A DNA stretch of 64,000 bases from assembly GCA_030278955.1 (NCBI GenBank), contig JAOANR010000003.1:18127050-18191049 (forward strand), in the 5' to 3' direction. The notes below the pieces were generated by a model, which did not search any database, was not told the DNA's origin, and worked only from the letters and a program-made list of their open reading frames with translations. Source of the stretch: Hygrophila difformis. Lineage: Eukaryota; Streptophyta; Magnoliopsida; Lamiales; Acanthaceae. The position numbers were made by a program, and so were the translations under genes. Of this stretch, positions 20,683 to 32,460 are shown in pieces (the first letter of the stretch is position 1; each line of letters begins with the position of its first letter).

Positions 20683-23600
20683 ATGGACGCTCAATCCAGC
20701 GGCACTGCCGTCCGACGAACTCTACTCATCATCAACGCCGTCATTCTCTCCGCCGGCGGCTGCGGCGGACCTCTAATCTCGCGCCTCTACTTCCTACGCG
20801 GGGGCAGCCGGATCTGGTTCTCCAGCTGGCTCGAGACCGGCGGCTGGCCGGTTATCCTCATCCCCCTAATCGTGTCCTACACGCGCCGCCGCGCCTCCGG
20901 AGAGAAACTCATCCAGATGGACTGGCGCGTGTTCCTCTCGGCGGCGGTGATCGGGATCCTGACCGGCCTAGACGACTACCTTTACGCTTCCGGCGTGGCG
21001 AGGCTCCCCGTGTCGACCTCGGCGCTGATCATCGCGACGCAGCTGGCGTTCACGGCGTTGTTCGCGTTCCTGATAGTGCGGCAGAGGTTCACGGCGTGCT
21101 CGATAAACGCGGTGGTACTTTTGACGGTGGGGGCGGTGGTTCTGGGGCTTCACACGAGCGGCGACCGGCCGAAGGGGGAGACGAGCAAGGAGTATCTGAT
21201 AGGGTTTCTTATGACGCTGGGGGCGGCGGCGCTCTACGGATTCGTGCTGCCGGTAATAGAGCTAACGTACGCCCGGGCAGAACGGAGGAAACGGTTAACG
21301 TACACGATGGTTTTGGAGATGCAGCTGGTGATGTGTTTTTTTGCAACGGTTTTCTGTACGGTGGGGATGCTCGTCAATCGCGATTTCCAGGTCAGAATCA
21401 CGTTTCTTCATTACTTACTCCGGATATTTTTATTTAATTACTTCTCCATCAACGGAGTAATTATTTATGTTTGACTGGCACACTACTATAAATAGTTGAG
21501 AAATTTTAGTAAAGGATAAACTTTTAAAAAAATACTACTTATACTATTATACTTACCATGATCAATTTCCTATTTATAATTTCGAATTTATCCATTAATT
21601 AATTAATACTAACAAACTTGAGAAATTTTTGTGATCTTGCTAACAACTTATAATATATGAAAGATTGTAATAAATCTTTTACTGCAATAGTTATAGTTAT
21701 GTTAAATGATTTCTATCGATGAAACTCGTTCTACCAAGGATTTAAACGGCCAAGTTAGGTAGCTAGCGAAATACTCCCTCCGTTTTTTTAAAATGAAACA
21801 TTTGCATAGTTGTTACTATTTATTGAGTAACTTTGATTTAAGTTTTAAACACAGTTATATAAGATAAAACATAGTCAAGTGAGATCTTGTTGGATTCGTC
21901 GAATCGCGTAGATTTAGAATATCAAATTTTTATAATTTTTACTTTTATACAATTTGAGATATGAAGCGTTAAATATGTGCGTTGATAATGTGAAATGCAA
22001 TAATGTTGCAATTTTTAACACTAACAAACTTTCTTACTAATTAGTTTCATTATTAACATAATTATAATTCAAGTTGTTCGAATGAAATGTACACAAATTA
22101 ATTAGTTTGAAACTCTTACGAAAAAATAAAGAAATGTTCATTTCATTTTATCTTATAATAATCAGTTCATGCGATACAAAATGACCAAATTCAATGACAA
22201 TATGATTATTTTTTCTTAAATTTTATTATTTTATAAAATTGCAAAAACTTTTCAAATATTATTTTGGTAGAATTTTTTAAATAAAAATTCAATAACAATA
22301 ATATAAAAACCATATAACTATGAATATATATTAGAAATTGTAAAAGACAGTAGTATAATTTTAATTATACAAACTTCACAAAAAATAGTAAAAAAACAAA
22401 AAAAAAAAAAGGGGGGGAACTCCCCGGCTAAATATGCCAATGAATAGTGGTAAGATGGAGTGATGGACGTCTCCATCGACGACCCAAATGTCAAATGGTG
22501 GAGCCAACCATGTGCCATACAGAAGTTGTCCAAATCTGGACCTGTCAATTATCATAATGCCTTTGCTAGTGTGGGCACTATTAGGCGCTTTTGATGTTTG
22601 ACATTGAGTTATTTCCGATGGACATCAATTGTTGTATGCACTCTTGCACATGAATATGATGGCTCAAAAACTACTCCCTCCCTTCCAAAATAGTAGTTAT
22701 TTTGGATATTTTTATGAAAGTTTTCCAATACTATTATCCTTTTATTTCCAATGATGTTCATTATCTCTTCATTCCAAGTATATTTCTTGGTAAGTGAGAG
22801 GGGTAGTAATGGAAGATTATGTGGTAATAATTATATTTCTTGGTTTGTGTAATACATGCTAGGAAGACAACTAAGAAAAGACAAAGCTTACAAGGGAGCA
22901 ACAAAGACAAAGCTATAGCTAGGAATGTCCTAGAAATGAGTGTTGCTGTTACGGTTTGGTCATCGAATCAGATTCATAGTACAACATGAATTGTTTGTCA
23001 GTCAGCTATTTTATGGTAATGGACAATACATTCACTTTCACTTTCACATCAATCCATCCCACAGTCAACCTGCCCTTTCCCCTCCTGCGGATAATATTTC
23101 TTCCTCCTCCTCCATTATAGGAGCCCGATATCATGTGTATCCCATGGTAAGATTTTGTGTCGGTAAAGGTATGGACGACCTCCTTTGGTTTACATGAGTT
23201 CCTCATGGAAAAAATCATGTGTATTTGAAAAGAGTATGTTATTGATCCTGAATATGGGATTGGATAATTATCTCAAGCTAGGGTTCAATATCGATTATCT
23301 CGAGTCGGGGTGTGTTGAGATCCCATCACCAACTTAATGTGGATGGACCTCTCTTGGTTAGTACTATCGGATAGGGATCACTCCACCTTCTATCTCATCT
23401 GTCTACTCCAAAATTTGTTAAATTTGTTGTGTCATTTACATATGCAATTGCAGACCTTAATTTATACTAGGTGACATAAAAATCTTTTATCTGTACAGAT
23501 TCCAGATATTATTATTATAAGCTTATAAATTTAAGGTCCTCCATTTGATCATTTCAATATTTTTTTTTATTTTTTTTTGGAAAAAAATAAAATAAATGTC

Positions 23601-23984
23601 AAAATGTATTGAGAATTGCAGGCAATTTCAAAAGAGGCAAAAGAGTACCAACTAGGGGAGGCAAGATATTACCTGGTAGTGATATGGAGTGCCATCCTAT
23701 GGCAGTGTTTCTTCCTGGGAACCATTGGAGTCATATTCTACTCATCCTCTCTTCTCTCGGGCATCATCATTGCTGTTCTAATCCCTGTCACTGAAGTGTT
23801 GGGTGTCATTTTCTACCAAGAGAATTTCCAGGCAGAAAAGGGTGTTTCTCTGTTCCTCTCTCTCTGGGGGTTTCTTTCCTACTTCTATGGTGAATTCCAA
23901 CAGTCCAAGAAGAAGTTAAAGCAAGAAGATAATCCAACTAATGAAGTTCAGTTGCCTCATCAGAGGGATCAAATTGATGCTTAG
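20683..23984 (+). CDS. Purine permease (PUP family transporter), 2 exons
   Basis: Exons 20683-21390 and 23622-23984 join in phase 0 across a 2.2-kb GT-AG intron, giving 356 residues, the usual PUP length (about 350-390). Hydrophobic segments are spread across the protein as expected for ten membrane helices. Typical features are the N-terminal LLIINAVILSAGGCGGPLISRLYFLRGG, WLETGGWP, DDYLYASGVARLPVSTSALIIATQLAFTALFAFLIV, LGLHTSGDRPKGE and LYGFVLPVIELTY. The second exon begins AISKEAKEYQLGEARYYLVV and ends in a basic/polar tail. PUPs belong to the drug/metabolite transporter superfamily and move purines, cytokinins or alkaloids at the plasma membrane; the substrate here cannot be told. The first exon is strikingly GC-rich beside AT-rich flanks. 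The ATG chosen opens the conserved N-terminus. Confidence 0.93.
21391..23621 (+). other. Large intron of the purine permease gene
   Basis: AT-rich. It contains a Stowaway-like remnant (21774 to about 22015) and a second CTCCCTCC end near 22675. A T/G homopolymer pair appears near 22397-22417. The segment 23240-23400 has palindromic GATATCGATTATC-like phrases I could not assign. Confidence 0.8.
21774..22015 (+). mobile_element. Stowaway-like MITE, 3' end lost
   Basis: It begins TA then CTCCCTCCGTTTTTTTAAAATG and shares TCAAGTGAGATCTTGTTGG with the intact copy at 37726. No matching ACGGAGGGAG end follows. It lies within the PUP intron. Confidence 0.6.
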
Positions 23985-24302
23985 CTTGTTTCATATATCT
24001 ATTACTACTATATTATATGGTGTGGAAATTTTCTGGCAATTGGTTGGTATGGACTCATCATGGTAATTGTACATTATTCAAACAAATGCAAAACCTCATT
24101 ATGTTTTTTGATTCGGTCTGTCTTCCTTTATTTTATAGTAGCTTCCTAGGACATGAAACTTGTTTCTGCCGAAAGGTCATCTTTTTACAGGACAATGTTC
24201 ATAAAATGTAAATTGAAAAACTTCAATGCTTGAACTGAACTGTGGAGAAGTTAAAACATCTTTCAAGTTAAAACTCTGGAGAAGTTAAAAACAAGAAGCC
24301 CC

Positions 24303-26023
24303 TGTTAGGTCCACCCCACTTAGCAATCACTCTTTATGCAGTGTTCACAGAACCAAGTTCAATCTAATACAGTGAACACACAGATTAACCAAACCAAAGA
24401 CATCTAGATAATCATACACAGCGGAATAAAACATGCAATCAAACAAGCATAAAGAGAAAATGAGACACAAGGGTTGTTGACCCAATTCGGCCTTCGGCCT
24501 ACATCTGGGGGGATACCAATCCAGGAGGATATTTCACTATGTGTTTCAACCATGGTACACTACTACACACATAAGTAAAATATGGAACAATGCCTTCACT
24601 GCTTTCTCCACTAGGTCAGTTGTTGATCCAGGAACTTCCCTAGTTTCTGAATTGGTATCTCCACCCAAGCAACCCCTCAAAGCTTCCCACTTTGAGCTCC
24701 CTTGAAGAACTAGTGAAGCTCCACCTCCGCATACGATGAACAAGATATAAAAAGGTGGAGTCTTCTTGAATCGCCTTGGACTTTAACCCCTTCGAATGAA
24801 CACTCCGAACATTCAGAGGATATGTAAATGGCTCAGGCTAGGGGTGTAAATGAGACTGATAGGCTCGAAAAATATTCGGGCTCGACTCGATCAAAATTCG
24901 GCCAAAGCTCGACTCGAATTCGAGATCGACTCGAATATTAATGAGCTCAAACCGAGCTAACTAATACTCGGCTCGAAAGCTCGATAATAGGCTCAAATAT
25001 TATATATATATATATATATTTTATTTCTTTCTTAAAAATATAGTATATTTTCTTTCTTAACAAATGTGAGGAAGAGGAAGTCCAACAGTAAATTCACTCC
25101 TCCTTTTATTTAATAATATAGTACATTATATTTTATTATGGTTAACACTAAATCAAAAAAACTAAATCCCAATTTCCTTCCAAATTGATCAGACTATTAT
25201 AAAGAATTATGAATAGTTTAATATATTTCTACAGAACTCCGTCTTTCAAGTTTTTAAGCTCATTATTGAATAATTTAAAATTTTTTAGTCTTGAGTCCAA
25301 TGTGGTCTAGGGATACCCGGTAAAAAAAAAAAAAAAAAACTAAAATTTATGTTGAGTTTTTTTGGCCCTTCGAGCCGAGCTCGAGCTTCAATATATTGGG
25401 TCGAGCTCGAGCCGAGCTCAATTTTTAAAGCTCGTCGAGCTTCGAGCTCGAGCCGAGCCGAACCTATACATAACCGAGCCGAGCTTGAGCCTGGTAAAGC
25501 TCGAGCCGAGCTCGAGCCTGGTAAAGCTCGAGCTCAGCTCGGCTCGTTTACACCCCTAGGCTCAGCACATCGCATCCAAGTCTTCTCCGATTCGCAGCTA
25601 CAGATACAATCGGTTTATAAGAGGCTGCTCGTCGGATCTGAGAACTTTTCTTGAAATAGGGCTTGAGAGATATTCGAATGTAGGAAAGATTGAATGTGTA
25701 GTCTCTGCAGCTTCCAATTCGAAATCTCCATCTTAAACCAAGCAATCCACAGGCTGATTAGAATAACTTTGCCAAATGAGAAATAGCCGTTGGAGACTTC
25801 CTTTGTTTAGAGTAACAGCTCTATTCCAGATATGGGAGTGATAATCCTGCAAGAAATTGTTAGTGCACATCCCCCAATATCTGAATAGAGCCGTTGGACT
25901 TGTTTCCAGCTTGAACTCTTCTTGCTACTCTTCGAGAGAGAACTGACAAGGAAACCCTAGAAGGAGTTCTATAAGCTAGGTTCAATCATCGGTATTGAAC
26001 TTCCAACAAAACTTGACTCAACA
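24303..26023 (-). repeat. 3' LTR of the Sirevirus-like element, carrying a MITE
   Basis: Matches 34581-35573 except for about 722 extra bases at about 24837-25558, a hAT-type MITE. Without it the LTR is about 1 kb, the same as its partner. Confidence 0.93.
24838..25558. mobile_element. hAT-type MITE inserted in the 3' LTR
   Basis: The ends are CTAGGGGTGTAAATGAG and CTCGTTTACACCCCTA, with subterminal GAGCTCGAGC-type repeats. GGCTCAG occurs on both sides (24830-24836 and 25559-25565). The partner LTR has a single GGCTCAG near 35107-35113, an unoccupied site. The TSD is 7 bases as seen, or 8 with one changed base (GGCTCAGG/GGCTCAGC). The ends resemble the MITE at 18116. Confidence 0.9.
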
Positions 26024-26448
26024 ATCTCCCCCTTTTTGGCAGGAAGTGAGCCAGCATTTACAACAGTCAAACCGATGATGAACAACTAAAAAAAACTAGT
26101 CCAAACAAATACATATTTCCCAGAAAGATAAGGAAAGCTCTTTACACAAGTAAAACAATACAGAACTAGAGCTTGTACAATAGCATAAGGGGAAATATAT
26201 TTCCATAGCAGCAAAACACAGTTCAGAGAGTTCAACATGATTCCAGCCATAGAACATAAAAGCAAAACAACAAACTAGGTCCAACCAAAGTCCAACAAAC
26301 GTCCATCAAAACAAACAGAGAATAACATAGATAATAGATAATGAAAGAGACAGAGTTAGAAAGATGTTACCAAAATCCTTCGGGAGTTGAGGTTTGAAAA
26401 AGTTGCTACTCCCCCTCTGGATCATCTTGCTGACAAAAGACTCCAGTA

Positions 26449-28875
26449 TTACTCAGACTCCTCATCATCTTCATTTCTAGCATCCGCATCTAGGTCATCA
26501 TCCATGAATGTTACTGCCTCAGATTCATCATCTTCAGACCAGGTGTCAGGCATCAATGCAAGGGCAATTTCCAGCTCATGCTCAGCATCAATAATGATTT
26601 GCTTTAGCTCCATGTACTGCTTCAGATGTTTTTCAATGATATCCTTCGACCTTGCCAAATCACTTTTGTTGATGAGTACACCATCAGGACCTGGGATGTC
26701 TGGAACTTTCTTCTGTAGCTTCTGAGTGATGACAAACTCATAGATCTCTTCCAGAGCATCTGTCTTGCTACCAAGAATCTTATGAGATTCCAGAAATTTA
26801 TAGATCAGACCGGGATATGGCAGAAGACTCTTGTGATCAGAAGTGAGGGATTCAGCAAGGTTGGTCATTTGAGATAGAACCAATTGGCCAAAGTTGATAG
26901 GGATCTTCTGATCAATATCATAGATCAGATGACACATTTTCTTGGTGATCAATGAGTGATTTCCTGTAGGCATAACATTCGAAGCACAGAACTTGTATAG
27001 AAGATAGAACTTCTGTGTTAAGAACCGAGGCTTGATCCCTTTGCCATGCATAGACATTACTCCCTTCTGAGTCACAATCCTGGCAATCTTGTTACTGTTG
27101 AAAGATACTCCTTTTTCAAGGATACCATCAAAAGGCACATCTGGAATTCCAAGCAGCTTGTGGATCAGGGAAGGTGTGATCTTGTAAAGCACTCCTCTAG
27201 TGAAATTGAGATTGAACCATACAGAATCTGGCTCAACAATTCCCTTGCGTAGGTTGGCATAGAACTGAGCCACCAAATTTGGCTTGAATTTCCTTAGCAA
27301 AGACCCCCACTTCAGCAAATGTCGATGTTCCAGATACTTCGTCCATCCGAGTTGAACAAATTTGTTCCCACAATAAGTATACTCCTATCTGAACTTCCTC
27401 TTGGACACATTTGAAGAAAAGTAGTCCTCTGAGGATGCATACTAGAACAGGTCAGAGTGAGCAAGATATGCATCCAACACTTCCACAGCCTTCTTCTTCT
27501 TGGGATCTTGTTTGGCCTTCTTCTTCGTCTCAGACTCTTCTTCTGCATCACGAACACGTTTTCCCTTTTTGGATGAAGTGGAACCTTCTGACTGAGACCC
27601 TTTAGGTTCAGAGACCGGTATGGACTCCTCTTCTTCAGGACTTTCTTCCTAAAAATCAGCACTGTCGTCCTCCTGAGCAGGTTCATCTTCCGCATTGAAC
27701 TCTGAGTCTGAGTCTTTTTCCTTGGAAATTTTGGGAATAGGGACAGGAGCCACTTTGGAGCCAACAGCAGGAGTAGGTTCAGGTTCTTCTGAGCTTGACC
27801 CTTCTTTATCATCTTCACCAGAAGTTTCATCAGATTCTCCTTCACTAGATTCCTCAACACCTTCATCTACAACTTCCAAATTTTTCTGAGGTCCTTCGGG
27901 AGTTGTAGGTTGATCAACCCCAGCTTTTGGATCCTCAGTGACCTTGGAAGTCTCAAAAGTGACTACTCCCTTAGACACTGCAGCTTGAGAGACATCCCCC
28001 ATAGAGACATTTTCTTCAACTTGACTTGTAGTTGATCCAGCAACACGCTCATCCACTGAGATCTCTGAAGATACCCCTTTGGCAGTGGGTTTCTCTGAGG
28101 TCTTGGAAGGAGTAACACTAGGTACAACGGGCTTCAAGGATGCAAGAGGTACAGCAGGTATGTCAGTGGCTTTAGAGGCTGAGGATTGCACTACAGACGG
28201 AGCATTGACAACTTTCTCGGGCACAGCAGACGAGGGTTTCGACTTAGTAGCTTCCTTGACATGAAAGGCTGGTTTAGATGATACTCCCCTGGTCTGTTTC
28301 TTCTCTGCTTCTCCCGTCTTAATTAACTTCATAGTAACAGGGGCCAAGGCAGACAAGAGGGCGTCCTCATGATCTTGATTTCCAACAACCTTCTTGCTTG
28401 AGACGTATCCTTTCCTGAAACAGAGACATTAGTGCTAGCAGAAGGTTTCTTAGAGCTCTTTTTACCTTCTTAGAGGATTTCTTGGACCCAGAGGCATCCG
28501 ATGCAGCAGAGGCAAGAGTTTTCAGGTTAGTGGGAGACTCCATAACCAATTTCGTTTGAGAATGCACCCCTGTTCCCTCTTTTGTAGATGAGACTCCAGA
28601 AACCACAGAAGGTTAACCGATTTCGACGTGGGAGAAGTGGTTGCAACCACTGGAACCAACGTCTCCCCCTCAACTGCTACACCCGCATTCTGCAGTTCAC
28701 TTCTAATGTCCAGAGGGTCTGAAACCCCTTTAGATTGACCTGTAGAGACAGTCGATTTCACCGCATTTGACTTCTTCTTAGAGGCAGACGATCCTTTCTT
28801 CGAACTAGGATTCTTTGGCACAGACAGAGAGTCCTGCCTTGAACTTGAGTCTTTGGAGCCTCTAGTTTGAACCAT
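26449..28875 (-). pseudogene. Extra 3' ORF of the Sirevirus-like element, broken
   Basis: Frames in transcript order are 28875-28522, 28606-28367, 28356-27649, 27866-27312 and 27318-26449. They read as one protein interrupted by at least four frame changes. It begins MVQTRGSKDSSSRQ and has a long Ser/Lys/Glu/Pro-rich disordered part. It ends with a folded region (MLKWGSLLRKFKPNLVAQFY, FTRGVLYKITPSLIHKLLGI, FLTQKFYLLYKFCASNVMPTGN) and an acidic tail. The folded part resembles the domain annotated as putative plant transposon protein. Extra ORFs at this position in Sireviruses have been called env-like; I see no signal peptide or membrane span to support an envelope function. Confidence 0.7.
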
Positions 28876-29277
28876 ATTGCTGCAAGAAGAAACTCAAACA
28901 CAAACACAAACACAGAAACTAGTGGTGCAGAGAGAATAACAAAAGGAACAAGTAAGGGAAGATGAAGAGATCGTCAACACTTCTTGAGAGTTACAGAGTA
29001 AAGTCTGCAACAAATTTGAACGAATCAAGTAAAAAGAGTGACAAGACCCTTCCCGCCATCTGTTCTTACACCATCAGTATCCACTATTTGGGCCTGTTGG
29101 GCCGAGCTAGAATTAAATCTTTACAATGGGCATACTAGCTCAGTCAATGGGCCATGGATCTCCCCCTACAAAATAAAATTCCTGCACTCCAACCATTAGT
29201 AAACATAATTATATTGACAGGGTTAGAGTTAAGAGAATTAACCATTTACACCATGGGGATGATCCACTCGACATCAC

Positions 29278-32200
29278 TTAGATGATGTTGCAAATACCAA
29301 GGTCTCTCCTGAGTGATTCAAAGTGTTCACTATTTAGAGCCTTGGTGAATATATCTGCATGTTGAAGATCAGTTCCAACATGTTGAATGAATACCACTTT
29401 ATCCTCAACAAGTTCTCTGATATAATGGTGTTGGATATCGATGTGCTTTGTGCGACTACGTTGCACTGGGTTCTTGGCTATGCTGATGGCACTCATATTA
29501 TCACACAACAAGATCAATTCCTTCTGCTCCACTCCAAAGTCCTTCAACATTTGTTTCATTCAGAGGATTTGAGCACAGCAGCTTCCAACAACCAAGTACT
29601 CGGCTTCCGTAGTAGACAAGGAAATGGAACTCTGCTTCTTGTTATACCAGCTAACCAGGTTTGTTCCTACATAGAAGCATCAACCTATTGTGCTCTTCCG
29701 ATCATCGATACATCCAGCCCAATCAGCATCGCTATAGCCTATGAGTTGAAGACTTGAATCCTTGGAGTACCAAATCCCTATGTTTGCAGTTCCTGAGACA
29801 TACTTGATGATTCTCTTAGCAGCATGTAGATGTGATTCATTCGGATCAGCTTGATATCTGGCGCACACACCCACAGCAAAACTTATATCAAGTCTGCTGG
29901 CTGCTAGATACAAAAGGCTTCCAATAATACTCCGATATAATTTTGAGTCTACACTTGCACCAGTAGGGTCCAGACTGATCTTATCATTGGTGCCAATAGG
30001 AGTTCTAGCAGGCTTGCTGGACTCCATGCTGAATTTCTTAACAATGTTCTTGGCATACTTGGCTTGAGACAAGAAAATTCCTTCTTTATTCTGAGTTTTG
30101 CAGACCAAGAAAGTAGGTCAGCTCTCCCACCAAACTCATTTCAAATTCACTGCTCATAATCTTGATGAATTCATCCTTCAGAACATGAGAGATGGATCCA
30201 AAAACAATGTCATCTACATATATTTGAGCAATGATAAGGCCTTTAGCTTCCTTTTTGATAAACATCGTTTGGTCAGCGCTGCCACGCTCATATCCATTAT
30301 CAAGCAGGTAGGTGAACAACCGTTCATACCATGCCCTAGGGGCCTGTTTAAGACCATAAAGGGCCTTATTAAGCTTGTAGACATGATCAGGAAAATGTGG
30401 GTCTTCAAACCCTTTAGGTTGCTCAACATATGCTTCCTCCTTAAGCCAACCATTTAGAAAGGCGTTTTTGACATCCATCTGGTACAATTTAAATTCCAAA
30501 TAGTAGGATACATCAAGTAGCAGTCTCACAGCTTCTAATTTGGCCACTGGAGCAAATGTCTCACTAAAATCCACCCCTTCAACTTGAGTGTAACCTTGTG
30601 CTACTAGCCTCGCCTTGTTCCTGGTTATATTTCCATTCTCATCAGACTTATTTTTGAATATCCATTTGGTTCCGATGACATTGACATCCTTAGGCCTTTC
30701 TACCAAATTCCACACTTCATTTCTGGAGAATTGTTGGAGCTCCTCCTGCATGGCCGCAATCCAGTGCTCATCAGAGAGAGCTTCTTCCACCTTGCAAGGT
30801 TCAATTCTGGAAGTGAAGCAGTGAAATCCTGCAAGTTCTTTGTAATCAACCTTCTTCTTGCCCCTGGTCATCCTTCCTTCATTTATGTCCCCTATGATAT
30901 CATCTTCATCATGGTTCTTATGGACCTTCTTGGTAGATGGTGGACAAGACTGATGTGGGTTCAATTCAATGGATTGAACTGAACTTTGATCTGAACTCTT
31001 TGGGGTAGATGGATCTGGTAACTCAGAACTTATGCTGACAGAATCCTTCACGGCATCATCAGACAAAATCTCCAAGGGCATGCTTGGTTTGTCCTCAATA
31101 ACCACATTGGCTGACTCAATCACTTTTCTAGAGGATGGAAGATATACTCTATAGGCTTTGCCGGTAGAGGAATATCCCATGAAAATCCATTCATCACTTT
31201 TCTCTTTGAATTTTCCCAAGTGCTCCCTGTCATTAAGAACAAAGTACTTGTTGCCAAATATATGAAAATAAGAGAGAGTAGTCTTTTTACCAGTCCACAA
31301 TTCGTAAGGAGTTTTCAGCACTTTGGATCTCAAGTGGACACGGTTGATGACATGACAAGCTGTATGAACAGCTTCAGCCCATAGGTACTGAGGCACTCCC
31401 TTCGCATTGAGCATGACCCTCGCCATTTCTTGAATGGTCCTGTTCTTTCTTTCCACCACACCATTTTGCTGAGGGGTGCGTGGGGTAGAGAACTCATGCT
31501 TGATTCCATAGTCAGTGCAAAATTCTTCGAATGCATGGCTTTCAAACTCACCACCATGATCACTCCGAATTCTTTTAATCTTGCAATCCTTCTCATTTGA
31601 CAACTGATTGTTTAGCTTGATGAAGGATTTAAGGGCTTCCCTCTTTTCCCTGAGAAAAGATACCCAAGTATACCTGGAAAAGTCATCAACACACACTAAA
31701 ACGTAATTTTTACCTCCCAGGCTCTTCACATCAGTTGGACCAAACAAGTCCATGTGAATCAGTTCAAGACACTGGGTTGAACCACTTTGATCAATGGGCC
31801 TGTGAGATGCTCTGTGTTGCTTGCTCTTTGTGCAGTTGTCACACATTTCCACATCAGATTTCCTCAAGGAAGGTATTCCTTTGATAGCTCCAGCTCGGAT
31901 GAGTTTGATCAGGTCTTTAAAGTTCAGATGGCCTAATCTTCCATGCCACAGGAGAGTTTGAAAAGAACCTGCACCTTCAACATACAAACAAGATTGTGAT
32001 AGCATATAACAATCATTCTTAGACCTGTGACCTTTGATGATGCATTCACGTTTTGAGTTGAGGACTTCACAGCTGTCTTCATCGAAGAGGACCTTTAGTT
32101 TGTTGTCACAGAGATGACTGATGCTTATGAGGTTTGCACAAAGTCCTTCAACATGATAGACGGTGTTGAGAGCAAAGAAACCATCATCAGCAATGGAGCC

Positions 32201-32446
32201 TTGACTGATTACTCTTCCTTTCTTTCCATCACCAAAAATGACAAAACCTCCATCAATTTCGTGATAGTTGGTTAGCAGCTCTTTGTTCCCTGTCATATGT
32301 CTCGAACATCCACTATCAAAGTACCAACTTGTCTTCTTTCCATTCTTGGAGGTAGACTGGAATGCCATATTGCATATCAAATTGCATTTGACCCTCCATT
32401 CTTTCCTGGAGATTTTTCTTTTGATGTCTTCACTGGGCCAGATCAT
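29278..32446 (-). pseudogene. pol: copia Pol: protease, integrase, RT, RNase H (frameshifted)
   Basis: The first frame (32446-30086, 786 codons) holds the protease motif WYFDSGCSRHMTG. It continues with the integrase zinc finger (WHGRLGHLNF ... CDNCTKSKQ), the catalytic core (HMDLFGPTD, DDFSRYTWVSFL, RSDHGGEFESHAFEEFC), and reverse transcriptase from KWIFKNKSDENG through LYQMDVKNAFLNG to the YVDD box. The frame then changes near 30100 to 30108-29680 (CARYQADPNESHLHAAKRI, SDADWAGCIDDRKST). It changes again before 29559-29278, the RNase H end (LCDNMSAISIAKNPVQRSRTKHID ... VGTDLQHADIFTKAL). Domain order protease-integrase-RT-RNase H defines Ty1/copia. At least two frameshifts make it non-functional as read. 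Confidence 0.92.
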
Positions 32447-32460
32447 TGGTCTCCCTGAGA

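Noticed and set aside
20586..21437. 283-codon open frame overlapping the purine permease exon in another frame
   Set aside because: It starts close to or upstream of the expected transcription start (TATA at 20563-20572), is Arg/Pro/Gly-rich as expected from GC-rich out-of-frame sequence, and resembles no family, while the other frame encodes a clear PUP.
23240..23400. Possible tRNA or element end with GATATCGATTATC palindromes in the permease intron
   Set aside because: No cloverleaf, terminal repeat or TSD could be drawn.
27411..28264. Antisense frames across the 3' ORF of the Sirevirus-like element
   Set aside because: They are Ser/Thr-rich shadows of Glu/Lys/Ser-rich coding on the opposite strand.
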